Shown here piece after piece: positions 25,105-33,866 of a stretch of DNA of 64,000 nucleotides. Origin of the DNA: CAYHXN01 sp964373675 (GTDB lineage: Bacteria > Patescibacteriota > Minisyncoccia > UBA6257 > WO2-44-18); NCBI GenBank assembly GCA_964373675.1, contig CAYJVO010000001.1, forward strand, positions 1 to 64,000, given 5' to 3'. The position numbers were made by a program, and so were the translations under genes. The first letter of the stretch is position 1. Each line of letters starts with the position of its first letter. Below the pieces are notes generated by a model. The model ran no database searches, was not told the origin of the DNA, and saw only the letters and a list, made by a program, of their open reading frames with translations.

Positions 25105-26445
25105 ATGCTTGAAGACATTATTAAAGAACGGTTAAAAACGAGAAAACCGGAATATTATCCGGCGCGAGTGAAACGGACTCATTTAATTAGTGATGCAGTA
25201 AAAAACTTCGGTTCCTTGGCTAAACAAAAAAAAACCATCTGGATCACAGGCCGAATTATGGGTCTGCGTACCCAAGGAGGGTTGATGTTTTGGGACGTTC
25301 AAGACGGCGGCGGCCCCTCGACTCGGCTCGGGACAAATAAGATTCAGGCCGTAGTCAAGAAAGACAACCTCGCCAACTTTTCCGAACTGAAAAACAATAT
25401 TAACCTAGGAGATTTTGTTGGGGTGGCTGGCCCGCTTTTTAAAACTCAAAGCGGCGAAAAAAGTCTTGAAGTAAAAAACGCTCAAATTATCGTTAAATCA
25501 CTGCGTCCACTCCCGTCAGTTTGGCACGGATTAAAAGATGTGGAAGAAAGGTTTCGGAAACGCTACTTGGACATTTTATTAAATCCGGAGGTAAAAGAAA
25601 AAATTATTCAGAGATCCCAAATCGTAGAATATCTGCGGACGGCACTGATTCAAGAAGGATTTTTGGAGGTAGAAACGCCAATACTTCAGCCAATCCCGGG
25701 CGGCGCTAAAGCCCGGCCATTTGTTACTCATTATAATGCTTTGGATGCGGATTTTTACCTTCGGATCGCGCCGGAGCTTTATCTAAAACGGCTTCTCGTC
25801 TCTGGATTTGAGAAAATTTTTGAAATCGGCCGCAATTTTCGCAATGAAGGCCTTGACCGCGACCATAATCCGGAATTCACCATGCTAGAGCTTTACTGGG
25901 CTTACCAGGATTACAAAAGCCTGCTTAAATTCATTGAAAAAATTCTTAAAAACTTTATCTCCGCAAAGTGGGAAAAGACGACTTTTGCTTCAATATTTAA
26001 AAAACATTCGGGACGGGATTATAAAAGCGTAAAACCGGCTGAACTGGATGAAGTTTTTAACCACAAAATCCGCCCCAAAATTATCAAACCGACGGTAATT
26101 TTAGATTATCCCGAATCCGTAATGCCGTTAGCTAAACTAAAAACTGACGATCCGGCGCTAACGGAAAGTTTTCAGCTGATTGTTAATGGAGCGGAAATCG
26201 TCAAGGGCTTTTCCGAACTGAATGATCCGGTAATTCAACGCCAGCAAATGGAGCGCCAAGAAAAAAACTTTCGTGCTGATAATGAAGTATTCTCACGATT
26301 GGATAAAGACTTTTTAGAAGCATTGGAATATGGGATGCCTCCGGCCGCCGGCTTAGGAATCGGTATTGATCGTCTTGCCGCCTTAGCCGCTCACACTCAT
26401 TCTGTAAAAGAAATAATAATTTTTCCTACCCTCCGTCCCAAATGA
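25105..26445 (+). CDS. lysS: Lysyl-tRNA synthetase (class II)
   Basis: This 446-residue protein has an N-terminal OB fold followed by a class II catalytic core. Motif 2 is FRNEGLDRDHNPEFTMLELY and motif 3 is GLGIGIDRLAAL. At about residues 68-79 the peptide GPSTRLGTN interrupts the usual VQDGxGKIQ strand. Its DNA, rich in CTCGACTCGGCTCGGG, looks like an inserted repeat. Spacing suggests co-transcription with greA. Confidence 0.94.
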   Translation: MLEDIIKERLKTRKPEYYPARVKRTHLISDAVKNFGSLAKQKKTIWITGRIMGLRTQGGLMFWDVQDGGGPSTRLGTNKIQAVVKKDNLANFSELKNNINLGDFVGVAGPLFKTQSGEKSLEVKNAQIIVKSLRPLPSVWHGLKDVEERFRKRYLDILLNPEVKEKIIQRSQIVEYLRTALIQEGFLEVETPILQPIPGGAKARPFVTHYNALDADFYLRIAPELYLKRLLVSGFEKIFEIGRNFRNEGLDRDHNPEFTMLELYWAYQDYKSLLKFIEKILKNFISAKWEKTTFASIFKKHSGRDYKSVKPAELDEVFNHKIRPKIIKPTVILDYPESVMPLAKLKTDDPALTESFQLIVNGAEIVKGFSELNDPVIQRQQMERQEKNFRADNEVFSRLDKDFLEALEYGMPPAAGLGIGIDRLAALAAHTHSVKEIIIFPTLRPK

Positions 26446-26518
26446 AACTCCCTGGGCTTGCCCACGGAGTTTCAGAGTTTCATCCGCCAAAATTTTCGCT
26501 TCGCGAAAAATTAGGCGG
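26444..26518 (+). terminator. Two tandem hairpins after lysS
   Basis: GAAACTCC (26444-26451) pairs with GGAGTTTC (26466-26473), overlapping the lysS stop. A second stem runs from CCGCC at 26484 to GGCGG ending 26518, with TTTTCGC/GCGAAAA inside. No clean T tract follows, so termination is inferred. Confidence 0.55.
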
Positions 26519-26523
26519 CGGCC

Positions 26524-26552
26524 TTGACAACTTAATAATTATTTGATAATAT
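26524..26552 (+). promoter_or_regulatory. Sigma70-type promoter for the NUDIX gene
   Basis: TTGACA (26524-26529), 17-bp spacer, TAATAT (26547-26552). Downstream GAGGTGA (26567-26573) is a Shine-Dalgarno next to GTG 26577. Confidence 0.75.
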
Positions 26553-26576
26553 AGGAGCAGTTTTTTGAGGTGATAA

Positions 26577-27026
26577 GTGGATGCTTCAGCGTTCATTCGT
26601 CTTTGGGGAAACGAAGGACAGATTTATTTAGTACTGAACGATCAGAAAAAAATAATTAACAAACTATCCAGTGATGTAATCGGAATGAAACCGATCGGCT
26701 GGGGACTGCCCGGCGGGGGAGTTAAAGACGGAGAAGATCCTTTGCAGGCGGCTCTAAGAGAACTGCGCGAAGAAACTCCGTTTAATGCGCGCAGAATTAA
26801 CCCAAAGCCGGTGATAGTAAATAAAAAAAATGGCCATCATATCAATTTTGTGTTTGACGCTTATGATCCGGAGGAAATTAAACCCGATTGGAAACCGACG
26901 GATGATCCTAAACTGGGAGTGATCGGCGGCAGATGGTTTACAATTGAGGAATGCGAAGCCGAGGAGCGTGACGGCATACTCATTTATAAATCACACCTTC
27001 GTTATATTTTTCATAGGGAACAATAA
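26577..27026 (+). CDS. NUDIX hydrolase
   Basis: This is a 149-residue protein with the Nudix box GGVKDGEDPLQAALRELREE, which fits Gx5Ex7REUxEE; the usual Gly after it is Pro. The family hydrolyses nucleoside diphosphates linked to another moiety, and the substrate is not predictable here. The GTG start is chosen because of the preceding GAGGTGA. It has its own promoter and a downstream hairpin, so it is monocistronic. Confidence 0.82.
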   Translation: MDASAFIRLWGNEGQIYLVLNDQKKIINKLSSDVIGMKPIGWGLPGGGVKDGEDPLQAALRELREETPFNARRINPKPVIVNKKNGHHINFVFDAYDPEEIKPDWKPTDDPKLGVIGGRWFTIEECEAEERDGILIYKSHLRYIFHREQ

Positions 27027-27047
27027 TCCCGCCACGGCGGGATTATT
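27022..27047 (+). terminator. Hairpin at the end of the NUDIX gene
   Basis: AATAATCCCGCC and GGCGGGATTATT form a stem of 10-12 bp overlapping the stop codon, followed by TTATT. It is joined directly to repeat copy 2. Confidence 0.7.
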
Positions 27048-27135
27048 TATTCTCCTTCGCCGAAAACCCCGGACGGCCTACTCCGCCGAAGTAGCTTCAG
27101 TTACGAAGGCTGGATAAGGCCGTGGAGTTTCATTT
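27046..27135 (+). repeat. 89-bp dispersed structured repeat, copy 2 of 3
   Basis: This copy matches the element at 9303 with a few changes (for example GGACGG for GGGCGG and GTTAC for GCTAC, the latter leaving a G-T wobble). It lies between the NUDIX terminator and the serS promoter. Confidence 0.85.
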
Positions 27136-27151
27136 GTGTAAAAGAGTAGGT

Positions 27152-27157
27152 TAGAAT
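27152..27157 (+). promoter_or_regulatory. -10 box of serS, leaderless type
   Basis: TAGAAT ends 7 nt before ATG 27165. Confidence 0.5.
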
Positions 27158-27164
27158 AAAAACT

Positions 27165-28364
27165 ATGTTGGATATCAATCTTATTCGCGACAATCCTAAT
27201 CTGGTAAAAGAAAAAGTTGTTCAAAGAACCATTGATCCGGCGGTGGTTGACCAATTCTTGGCTTTAGATAACCGCTGGCGGGAATTAGTTAAAAAAACCG
27301 AAGAACTCCGCGCCAGATTGAACTTTTTAAGCAAGGAACGAAAAATAGAAGAGGCGAAAGCAGTAAAAGAGGAATTAAAAACTGCTGAAAAAGATCTGCC
27401 GAAAATTGAAACAGAAAGAGAGACGGCATTGAATAAAATTCCCAATCTGCCTCAAGACGGCTGGCCGGTTGGCAAAGACGAAACGGGGAATAAAGTTTTA
27501 CGCGAAGTGGGGAAGAAGCCGAATTTCAAATTTCCGCCGCAGGAGTATCTCACTATTGCACAAAAGCTTGGGATTATTGATGTTGAACGCGCTGCCAAAG
27601 TCGCCGGCGCTCGCTTTGGCTATCTTTTTAAAGAGGCGGCTCTTTTGGAATTCGCCTTGATCAAATTGGTTTTTGATAAGCTAACAAAAAAAGGATTTAT
27701 TCCGGTGATTCCGCCAGTAATGATTAAACCGGAAATATTGAAAGGGATGGGGCGGCTGTCCGGCAGACAAAAAGAAGAAAGATATTATCTGCCCAAAGAC
27801 GATCTTTATTTAGCGGGCAGTGCCGAACACACTATGGGACCGATACATGCCAATGAAATTTTGGAAGAAAGAGATCTACCCCGGCGCTATGTGGGATTTT
27901 CTACCTGTTTCCGCCGTGAAGCCGGATCTTACGGCAAAGACACTAAAGGAATTTTACGGGTTCACCAGTTTGATAAAGTAGAAATGTTTTCTTTCACTAA
28001 ACCGGAAAATTCCCAAAAAGAACATCAATTTTTGCTTTCTCTGCAAGAAGAATTAATGCAGGAATTGAAGCTGCCTTATCGGGTAGTGCAAGTTTGCACT
28101 GGCGATATGGGCTGGGTTGATGCGGCTCAATATGACATTGAAACCTGGCTTCCCGGACAAAATCAGTATCGCGAAACCCATTCTTGTTCCAATACCACGG
28201 ATTTCCAAGCTCGGGGAATTAATGTCAAAGTCCAAAGTCATTACTTACATATGTTAAACGGCACCGCTTTTGCCATCGGCCGAATGATTATTGCCATCAT
28301 TGAAAATTATCAAACCAAGAAAGGAATTTTCAAAATACCAAAGGCATTGACGAAATATATCTAG
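27165..28364 (+). CDS. serS: Seryl-tRNA synthetase
   Basis: This 399-residue class II synthetase has the N-terminal long antiparallel coiled coil (about 30-100) that clamps the long variable arm of tRNA-Ser. Motif 2 is FRREAGSYGKDTKGILRVHQF-like and motif 3 is NGTAFAIGRMIIAIIEN. The protein has a few residues fewer than typical SerS (about 420). It ends just before a hairpin shared with the convergent gene. Confidence 0.95.
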   Translation: MLDINLIRDNPNLVKEKVVQRTIDPAVVDQFLALDNRWRELVKKTEELRARLNFLSKERKIEEAKAVKEELKTAEKDLPKIETERETALNKIPNLPQDGWPVGKDETGNKVLREVGKKPNFKFPPQEYLTIAQKLGIIDVERAAKVAGARFGYLFKEAALLEFALIKLVFDKLTKKGFIPVIPPVMIKPEILKGMGRLSGRQKEERYYLPKDDLYLAGSAEHTMGPIHANEILEERDLPRRYVGFSTCFRREAGSYGKDTKGILRVHQFDKVEMFSFTKPENSQKEHQFLLSLQEELMQELKLPYRVVQVCTGDMGWVDAAQYDIETWLPGQNQYRETHSCSNTTDFQARGINVKVQSHYLHMLNGTAFAIGRMIIAIIENYQTKKGIFKIPKALTKYI

Positions 28365-28372
28365 CTAGGTTT

Positions 28373-28398
28373 AAAGCCGCTATTTAGCGGCTTTTTTA
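28373..28398. terminator. Bidirectional terminator between serS and the M50-like gene
   Basis: AAAGCCGC (28373-28380), 6-nt loop, GCGGCTTT (28387-28394), then T residues. Its left part encodes the last residues and stop of the minus-strand gene. Confidence 0.85.
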
Positions 28399-29063
28399 TA
28401 AAATACCCAATCTTTCAAACTCTGAATTATTAGCCAACCGTCAGTAGCCGTATCAGGAAGTTGAAAAAGTTTTATTTTCCATGGAGGAAAAGGAAAAAAG
28501 AGATAAATATTAATGGGTAAAATTCTGATTGGAATGAATAAATTGCTAAGCTCATTAATAATTACGAAGATTAGGCAAAGAATCAAAATGGTGGGTATGG
28601 AAAATCCAAACCAAACACTTTGCAAGTAATAAGCGGCAGCGATCAATCCAGCGACCGCAAGAGTCAAAAGCGGACCGAATAAAGAAATAATCAATCGCTC
28701 TCTGGGATGTCTATGCAGATAATAGAAAGCTCTTGGATTATTTTCTTCTTGGACGCGTTCATCAATTTCTCCAACCGTCCTGGATTCGGCGCCGATGATT
28801 GGAATTCCTAAAATAAAATAAGTACCGTTAGGCAGTTGCTTTTGCCACAGTTTGCCGATTCCTATACGAAAAAATTTAACGTCCAACCTCAATCTTCTTT
28901 GCCAACAGTAATGCCCAAGCTCGTGAATAATCATTTCTATAGGCACAAATAAACAAAAATAAAGCAGAATTGCTGTTAATAATTGCCCGTCGGTGAGAAA
29001 ATTTAGCCATTCGGCGGGAATTACATTGATCAGATCTGCTAACCTTTCTAGCAGCCAATCCAT
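28380..29063 (-). CDS. M50-like membrane metallopeptidase
   Basis: This is a 227-residue membrane protein. A hydrophobic stretch precedes EMIIHELGHYCWQ, an HExxH zinc motif, and later a hydrophobic FGPLLTLAVAGLIAA resembles the NPDG region of site-2 proteases, although the Asp is not evident. Further helices follow. Its cleavage target is unknown. ATG 29063 (MDWLLERLADL) is chosen over an in-frame start at 29189 inside alr, because the alr promoter and start lie between. It is divergent from alr. Confidence 0.65.
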   Translation of the reverse strand: MDWLLERLADLINVIPAEWLNFLTDGQLLTAILLYFCLFVPIEMIIHELGHYCWQRRLRLDVKFFRIGIGKLWQKQLPNGTYFILGIPIIGAESRTVGEIDERVQEENNPRAFYYLHRHPRERLIISLFGPLLTLAVAGLIAAAYYLQSVWFGFSIPTILILCLIFVIINELSNLFIPIRILPINIYLFFPFPPWKIKLFQLPDTATDGWLIIQSLKDWVFYKKAAK

Positions 29064-29087
29064 ATTGTTTCTGAATTTGAAAGAGCG

Positions 29088-29093
29088 TATAAT
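29088..29093 (+). promoter_or_regulatory. -10 box of alr, leaderless type
   Basis: TATAAT ends 7 nt before ATG 29101. Confidence 0.65.
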
Positions 29094-29100
29094 AATTTTA

Positions 29101-30204
29101 ATGAATTTAAAAACATTTGTCAAAATCAATGCTGCCGCCGCTAAACATAATTTCAAAAGAATTAAATCCCTCTTAACTCCCAGAACCAAACTTTGGGCAG
29201 TGGTTAAGTCAAATGCTTACGGCCACGGCCTATTAAATTTTTCTAAATTAACCGATTCTCTTGGGGTGGCGGGTTTCTGTGTAGATAGTGTAATTGAGGG
29301 AATTAAATTGAGGGAAGAAAAAATCAAAAAACCGGTTCTGGTTCTTGGGCCAACCTTGCCTAATTTATTTAAAGAGGCTGAGAAAAAACAAATCGCTATC
29401 ACCATATCTGCACTGGAACAGTTAAATTCTTATCTGAAATCAAAATACCGGCCGGATTTCCATCTCAAAATTGACACCGGAATGCATAGGCAAGGTTTTT
29501 TCCTCCCAGAGCTTAAAAAGGCAATCCGGCAACTCAAAACTCATCAACTCAATAACTCCTTAACTGGAACCTATACTCACTTCGCTTCCGCAAAAGATCT
29601 CAATTACCCAACTTTTACAGAACAACAGTTTGCTGACTTCCAAAAAGCGGTAAAAATTCTGGGGAGGGCCGGCTATAAAAACTTAATTAAGCATTGCGCC
29701 GCTACCGGAGCAGTTATGATTGACAAGAAATACCATTTAGACGCCGTGCGAATCGGTATTGGCCTTTATGGACTTTGGCCGTCCAGAGAACTGGAAATGC
29801 AGCTGGGTGATAAAATTAAACTAAAACCAGTTCTTTCTTGGCACAGTATGATCAGCGAAATTAAAAATCTTAAAAAGGGTGATTATGTTGGTTATGATTT
29901 GACCGAGAGAATGCAAAAACCAACCCAAGCGGCTGTTATTCCCATTGGCTATTGGCACGGTCTTGATCGCCGGCTATCCAGTATTGGGGAAGTTCTGATA
30001 AAGAACAAACGGGCAAAAATTTTAGGCCGGGTTTCTATGGATTTGATCGTAGCCGACATTTCGGGAATTAAATGCGGAGTGAGGGATAGAGTTACAATCA
30101 TCGGCGGCGCAATTACTGCCTCTGAATTAGCTCAAAAAGTTGGCACTACCCATTATGAAATAGTGACTCGGATTAATCCGCTTATTGAAAGGGTGGTGGT
30201 GTAA
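29101..30204 (+). CDS. alr: Alanine racemase
   Basis: This 367-residue PLP enzyme makes D-alanine for peptidoglycan. The PLP Lys is K36 in AVVKSNAYGHG. HLKIDTGMHRQG, THFASAKD and RIGIGLYGLWPS are also typical, with the catalytic Tyr near VGYDLTERM. ATG 29101 is chosen over an in-frame upstream start at 28993 because it opens the conserved TFVKINAAA and has a -10 box 7 nt before it. The segment around KTHQLNNSLTG looks repeat-derived. ftsQ follows after 4 bp. Confidence 0.95.
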   Translation: MNLKTFVKINAAAAKHNFKRIKSLLTPRTKLWAVVKSNAYGHGLLNFSKLTDSLGVAGFCVDSVIEGIKLREEKIKKPVLVLGPTLPNLFKEAEKKQIAITISALEQLNSYLKSKYRPDFHLKIDTGMHRQGFFLPELKKAIRQLKTHQLNNSLTGTYTHFASAKDLNYPTFTEQQFADFQKAVKILGRAGYKNLIKHCAATGAVMIDKKYHLDAVRIGIGLYGLWPSRELEMQLGDKIKLKPVLSWHSMISEIKNLKKGDYVGYDLTERMQKPTQAAVIPIGYWHGLDRRLSSIGEVLIKNKRAKILGRVSMDLIVADISGIKCGVRDRVTIIGGAITASELAQKVGTTHYEIVTRINPLIERVVV

Positions 30205-30208
30205 CGGG

Positions 30209-30994
30209 ATGGATCTCTATACTTCCGAAGAACAAATAAAGAAAAAGCGCCATTCTTGGAGGATCAAACTTTATATTCTCGGAGGAGGCATTGGTCTTTT
30301 GGGAATTTTAATTTTTTATGTAGTTTCTGTATCGCCGATTTTCAAAATCAAAGTAGAAATTATTGGCCATCAGCGTCTATCTCAAGAGCGCCTGCTGGAA
30401 GAAATCTACGACAATTTTTCCCAAGGTTTTTTAGGTAAAATTTTGGGCCCGGAAAATTACTTAGCTTGGCCGAAAAAAATCTCCTTAAAAAATCCTTTGT
30501 TAGCAAAACTAACAGTGGAAAAATCGATCACTGATAAAAAAATAACTCTTATTGTTGAAGAACGTCAGCCATCCGGCATCTGGTGTTTTAATAGCCAAAA
30601 GGAACCGGATTGTTATTGGTTTGACAAAGAAGGGGTGCTTTTTGAATCGGCGCCTGCGCCGGAAGGACATCTTATTTTGCATGTTGACTACGATCAAAAT
30701 AAAAAAGTTCCGCTTGGCGAATCTCCGATAAAAAAAGAGTGGCTGTCTGTTTTAAATGAAGCGGTCAATTTTTTTCAAAACCAAAACATTCCTATCAAAT
30801 CTTACTCAATTATGGACTCGCTGGAAGAATTGCGCGCCAAAACTCTTATCGGCGCGGACATCCGCTTCAGTCTCCGCTTCAGCCCCCAAAATAGTCTTGC
30901 CGCCCTCGTCTTATATTTGCAAAAAAATAATCTTAGAAACGTCGGGTACATTGATTTAACGGTAGAAAACCGGATGTATGTCAAATCCGAGTAG
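30209..30994 (+). CDS. ftsQ: Cell division protein FtsQ/DivIB
   Basis: This 261-residue bitopic protein has a basic cytoplasmic tail, one membrane helix (about 22-43) and a POTRA domain beginning FKIKVEIIGHQRLSQERLLE. The beta domain ends with YIDLTVENRMYVK, the usual FtsQ ending. It links early and late divisome proteins. ATG 30209 is chosen because it follows the alr stop by 4 bp; an alternative upstream start overlaps alr. Confidence 0.85.
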   Translation: MDLYTSEEQIKKKRHSWRIKLYILGGGIGLLGILIFYVVSVSPIFKIKVEIIGHQRLSQERLLEEIYDNFSQGFLGKILGPENYLAWPKKISLKNPLLAKLTVEKSITDKKITLIVEERQPSGIWCFNSQKEPDCYWFDKEGVLFESAPAPEGHLILHVDYDQNKKVPLGESPIKKEWLSVLNEAVNFFQNQNIPIKSYSIMDSLEELRAKTLIGADIRFSLRFSPQNSLAALVLYLQKNNLRNVGYIDLTVENRMYVKSE

Positions 30995-31000
30995 AAGGTA

Positions 31001-31142
31001 AAAAGTCTATAAAGTCCCTAAAGTAATTTATAAACTTTATAGAGGTGAGGGTATTCTATTTTTGCGATCGCTGGGATAAAATACCTAAATACTTAACTAA
31101 CTAATAGGCTTTAAGGACTTGATGGACTTTTCACTAAAACTT
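31001..31142. mobile_element. MITE-like element, full copy C1
   Basis: Terminal inverted repeats: AAAAGTCTATAAAGTCCCTA (31001-31020) against the complement of the right end, AAAAGTCCATCAAGTCCTTA. The inner part (about 31045-31142) recurs in reverse at 44482-44579, including a TTGCGATCGC core. The right edge supplies the TAG stop of the minus-strand gene ending at 31134. Confidence 0.8.
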
Positions 31143-33032
31143 ATAGATAAATATAGATTTCCCGGCTCTTGCGTAAGGTTTATATGGTTCGGTGAGCCAT
31201 TCGTATTCATCAGCCGGATTGCGCTGACCGGCACCCAGTCTTCCTTTCGCCCCCTGAATCGTATTTATGGAAACCGCTAGCCATTCTATGCCGGCTTCTT
31301 CTTTGGGATTTCCCTTCGCAGAATTCCATAATTCCGCCGTTTCACCTAAATAATAATTTGGGTTGCTGCCGCCAAAATAGTCCACCGCAATCTTCTTAAT
31401 GTCATTGTCCTGGCCATTGTCATTGTTTTGTTCAGCTACCCATGTCGCTAATCGCTTAAGATCTTGTCCCCAATCATAGTTGGAATCCACAACCCGCAAA
31501 TAACCCTTGGAAGCGCCGCCGCCCAGAAAGTTAAAGTAAGAAAGAAAATTGGGGTAAACGATAATCGTTGATGCCAGAAACCAACCCAGTAAAATCGCCA
31601 AAACAAGGGCTTTAATTACCAAACCGGTAAATTCGCCAATCACCGCCATCAGCCGGACAATTTTGTTTTTATAACTCAAAACCTCTTCCAAGCTGAAAAA
31701 TCGTTTTAAAACTCCGACGGCCAGGATGTACGTAAACGGCATAGTCGGCAAAAGATGCCGGACACCGATGTTCAAAATACTGGTTATACTGGAGAGCCAG
31801 TAGATTACTACAAACAAAATCATCGCAAATTCGCTAAAATGAGTAGTCAGATACTCAAACACAATCAGCGATCTTTTAAATAGGGTGGCGAAGAGGCCGC
31901 GAAAAACTCCCGCTAGTCCTGTTATTATGCCAAAAATAATGATTAAAAGACTCGGTAGGGGTTCTTTCAGCAAAAAAACAACCGGAAAATAATACCACCA
32001 TCCTTCGTTGGAAACCTCGTCAAGAAAATAAGCAGTATTGCCGCCAGCCGCCCGCTGGGAAACCATTAAAAGGCCGAGCAAATATTCGCCGATTGGTCGT
32101 AAAACATGGTTACTGCTCATCCAGGCGACGGAATCGGCTAAAAACCGCGGCGTGAAAGTTCTTAGCAAGTTTTCAGCGTCACCAACTTGTTTTTCAATTG
32201 GGTAATTCCAAGTTAAAATCCCATAAACTAAATAAACGGCGGCGAAACCTATCAAAAAAATCATTGCCAAAGAACGAAAATAGCGGTAAAAACGGATGGC
32301 GAAGCGCCGCATACGGCCTCGCTGAAGGTCCGTCATCTGCCAATCCCGAAAAACGCTCACTGCATAAAAAACCGTCATTAAAATAATAAAATATGGCCCA
32401 AGCAAAAAATTGGAAAATTTGAAAAGCTGGGCGATTCCAAATGCTAAGCCGGCAAAAATCAGATGCCGGCGAATGGGTGAAGATAAAAATTTTAAGAAAA
32501 AATAAACTGCCAAAAATACTCCCAAAGCGGCACCGATATCAGTAGTAACATAATGACCGTGAGCCAGTACGGTAGGAGAGAAAGCAAATAAAAAAACCGG
32601 CAGCAGCGCCCACCAGCGGCCGATCAATTCTTTGGCAAATAAATAAATCAATATGGTTAAAATCAGTGTCAGTAAAATTGGCCCGAGACGGGACGAAAAA
32701 ATAATCTTGTCTGCGTTATTGCCGCTTTCGTAAAGAAATTTAGTTCCGAGCGTCCATTGTTCATTAATGCCGGTTTGCCATTCTGCCACATCTCGCGAAA
32801 AATTCAGGTTCTGAAAAAGCAGGGGCAATCCTGCAAGAATTTTAACTAAAGGCGGGTGTTCTGGATTCAACCGGTAGTCCAAATAACGCACGTAACCGTA
32901 GCCCGCTGGTATATGGGCGAGTTCGTCCATAATCGCTGAATCGCCTCGGCTAGCACCTAGCATCCATAGACCGCTTACTATGACCATAACGATGACCAAT
33001 GACCAACGAATAAAAGTGGAAAGGCGATGCAT
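31134..33032 (-). CDS. GT39-like polytopic glycosyltransferase
   Basis: This 632-residue protein has about a dozen helices. After the first helix come MDELAHIPAGYGYVRYLDYR and NPEHPPLVK, the acidic and lipid-binding motifs of PMT_2-type enzymes using polyprenyl-linked sugars. A C-terminal soluble part contains DSNYDWGQDLKRL. Near the N terminus the hydrophobic SLVIVMVIVSG is encoded by GTCAT-type micro-repeats also found between genes. TATAAT lies 6 nt before the start. The substrate is unknown. Confidence 0.8.
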   Translation of the reverse strand: MHRLSTFIRWSLVIVMVIVSGLWMLGASRGDSAIMDELAHIPAGYGYVRYLDYRLNPEHPPLVKILAGLPLLFQNLNFSRDVAEWQTGINEQWTLGTKFLYESGNNADKIIFSSRLGPILLTLILTILIYLFAKELIGRWWALLPVFLFAFSPTVLAHGHYVTTDIGAALGVFLAVYFFLKFLSSPIRRHLIFAGLAFGIAQLFKFSNFLLGPYFIILMTVFYAVSVFRDWQMTDLQRGRMRRFAIRFYRYFRSLAMIFLIGFAAVYLVYGILTWNYPIEKQVGDAENLLRTFTPRFLADSVAWMSSNHVLRPIGEYLLGLLMVSQRAAGGNTAYFLDEVSNEGWWYYFPVVFLLKEPLPSLLIIIFGIITGLAGVFRGLFATLFKRSLIVFEYLTTHFSEFAMILFVVIYWLSSITSILNIGVRHLLPTMPFTYILAVGVLKRFFSLEEVLSYKNKIVRLMAVIGEFTGLVIKALVLAILLGWFLASTIIVYPNFLSYFNFLGGGASKGYLRVVDSNYDWGQDLKRLATWVAEQNNDNGQDNDIKKIAVDYFGGSNPNYYLGETAELWNSAKGNPKEEAGIEWLAVSINTIQGAKGRLGAGQRNPADEYEWLTEPYKPYARAGKSIFIYKF

Positions 33033-33038
33033 ATTTTT

Positions 33039-33044
33039 ATTATA
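33039..33044 (-). promoter_or_regulatory. -10 box of the GT39-like gene, leaderless type
   Basis: TATAAT on the minus strand, 6 nt before ATG 33032. Confidence 0.65.
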
Positions 33045-33068
33045 AACAAAAAACCGGCTTTATGCCGG
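33045..33068 (-). terminator. Terminator of the small minus-strand gene
   Basis: On the minus strand ACCGGC, 5-nt loop, GCCGGT is followed by TTTTTTG. It sits immediately before the -10 box of the next gene. Confidence 0.7.
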
Positions 33069-33140
33069 TATTGTTTATTAGCCGTGGCGTGATAGAGTCC
33101 CAGAGCCCGGGCCCGGATTGTCTATCTTAGGCAATTCTCT

Positions 33141-33320
33141 TTAGGGAAGATAATAAACCAAAACATAAACCGTTCCATCTGTGTGTTCACCGTGCCCGAC
33201 AGCTGATAAAGCTATAGAAAGTATCTCGGGCTGTTCTTGCATAATCCAATCATTTATAGAATCCTCAAGCGTCTTAGTACTACCGCTCCCTGCTGCAAAA
33301 ACTTTTACTCTTTCGTACAT
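33141..33320 (-). CDS. Small Cse60-like protein
   Basis: This is a 59-residue protein too short for usual ORF filters. It begins MYERVKVFAAGSGSTKTLED, continues SINDWIMQEQPEILSIALSA, and ends TVYVLVYYLP. The alternating pattern (VKVF strand, LEDSIN helix, ILSIALS strand, YVLVYY strand) resembles the small Cse60 family, first named from Bacillus sporulation, function unknown. A terminator lies about 75 bp downstream. In the remaining gap 33321-33426 only GTCAT-type micro-repeats are seen. Confidence 0.55.
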   Translation of the reverse strand: MYERVKVFAAGSGSTKTLEDSINDWIMQEQPEILSIALSAVGHGEHTDGTVYVLVYYLP

Positions 33321-33426
33321 TCAAACTCACTCTTAAAATACCTGTGGTAGTGTAACAATTTACCAGTGAATTTGCAAATCATAAAACTCGCTTGTCATCG
33401 TTATAGTCATTTGTCATAGTCAATTT

Positions 33427-33825
33427 GTGATAAAGTTTCCTAAAAACACAAAAGAATATCACTGGACCCAGCATATTAAAAATAAGATGCTTTTTTACCG
33501 CCTTTCGGAGCAAAAAATCCGGTCAATTTTAAAATCCTACGACCGCAAAGAAGGGGGGATCGCGGCCAACACAATGGCAGTTATGAAACGCAACGATACG
33601 CCAAAACGACAGGAGGAAATTTGGCTCATGTACGCCATTAGTGGAATGGGTAATGCGACAAGTAAAACGGCTAAACCGATTCGTCCGTTTAACATGTCGC
33701 GTTCTGCATTTAACAAACTAACCATGATTAGCGCTTGGCGATATCCGGGGAAAAGCAAACCGGGGAAACTGATTCCCATACCGGACGATATTTTACAGGA
33801 AATTAAAGATGTTTGGTTCGTTTAG
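33427..33825 (+). CDS. Hypothetical protein with DUF4258/BrnT-like N terminus
   Basis: This is a 132-residue protein of unrecognised family. The segment HWTQHIKNKMLFYRLSEQKI followed by a hydrophilic helix resembles the HAxxRMxxRxIs pattern of DUF4258/BrnT-like toxins. The C terminus contains ISAWRYPGKSKPGKLIPIP. The GTG start lies after GTCAT micro-repeats. No antitoxin-like partner is evident, so a toxin role is only a possibility. Confidence 0.55.
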   Translation: MIKFPKNTKEYHWTQHIKNKMLFYRLSEQKIRSILKSYDRKEGGIAANTMAVMKRNDTPKRQEEIWLMYAISGMGNATSKTAKPIRPFNMSRSAFNKLTMISAWRYPGKSKPGKLIPIPDDILQEIKDVWFV

Positions 33826-33866
33826 TTTCTTATGCTAAAGTTATATTGGTTCTTTAGAAGTAAAAT

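Noticed and set aside
28993..29100. N-terminal extension of alr to an upstream ATG
   Set aside because: It would overlap the divergent M50 gene and precede the -10 box; the conserved start is at 29101.
33080..33140. Possible tRNA-like fold near GAGCCCGGGCCCGGA
   Set aside because: It has no T loop, anticodon arm or acceptor pairing; only a short GC palindrome.
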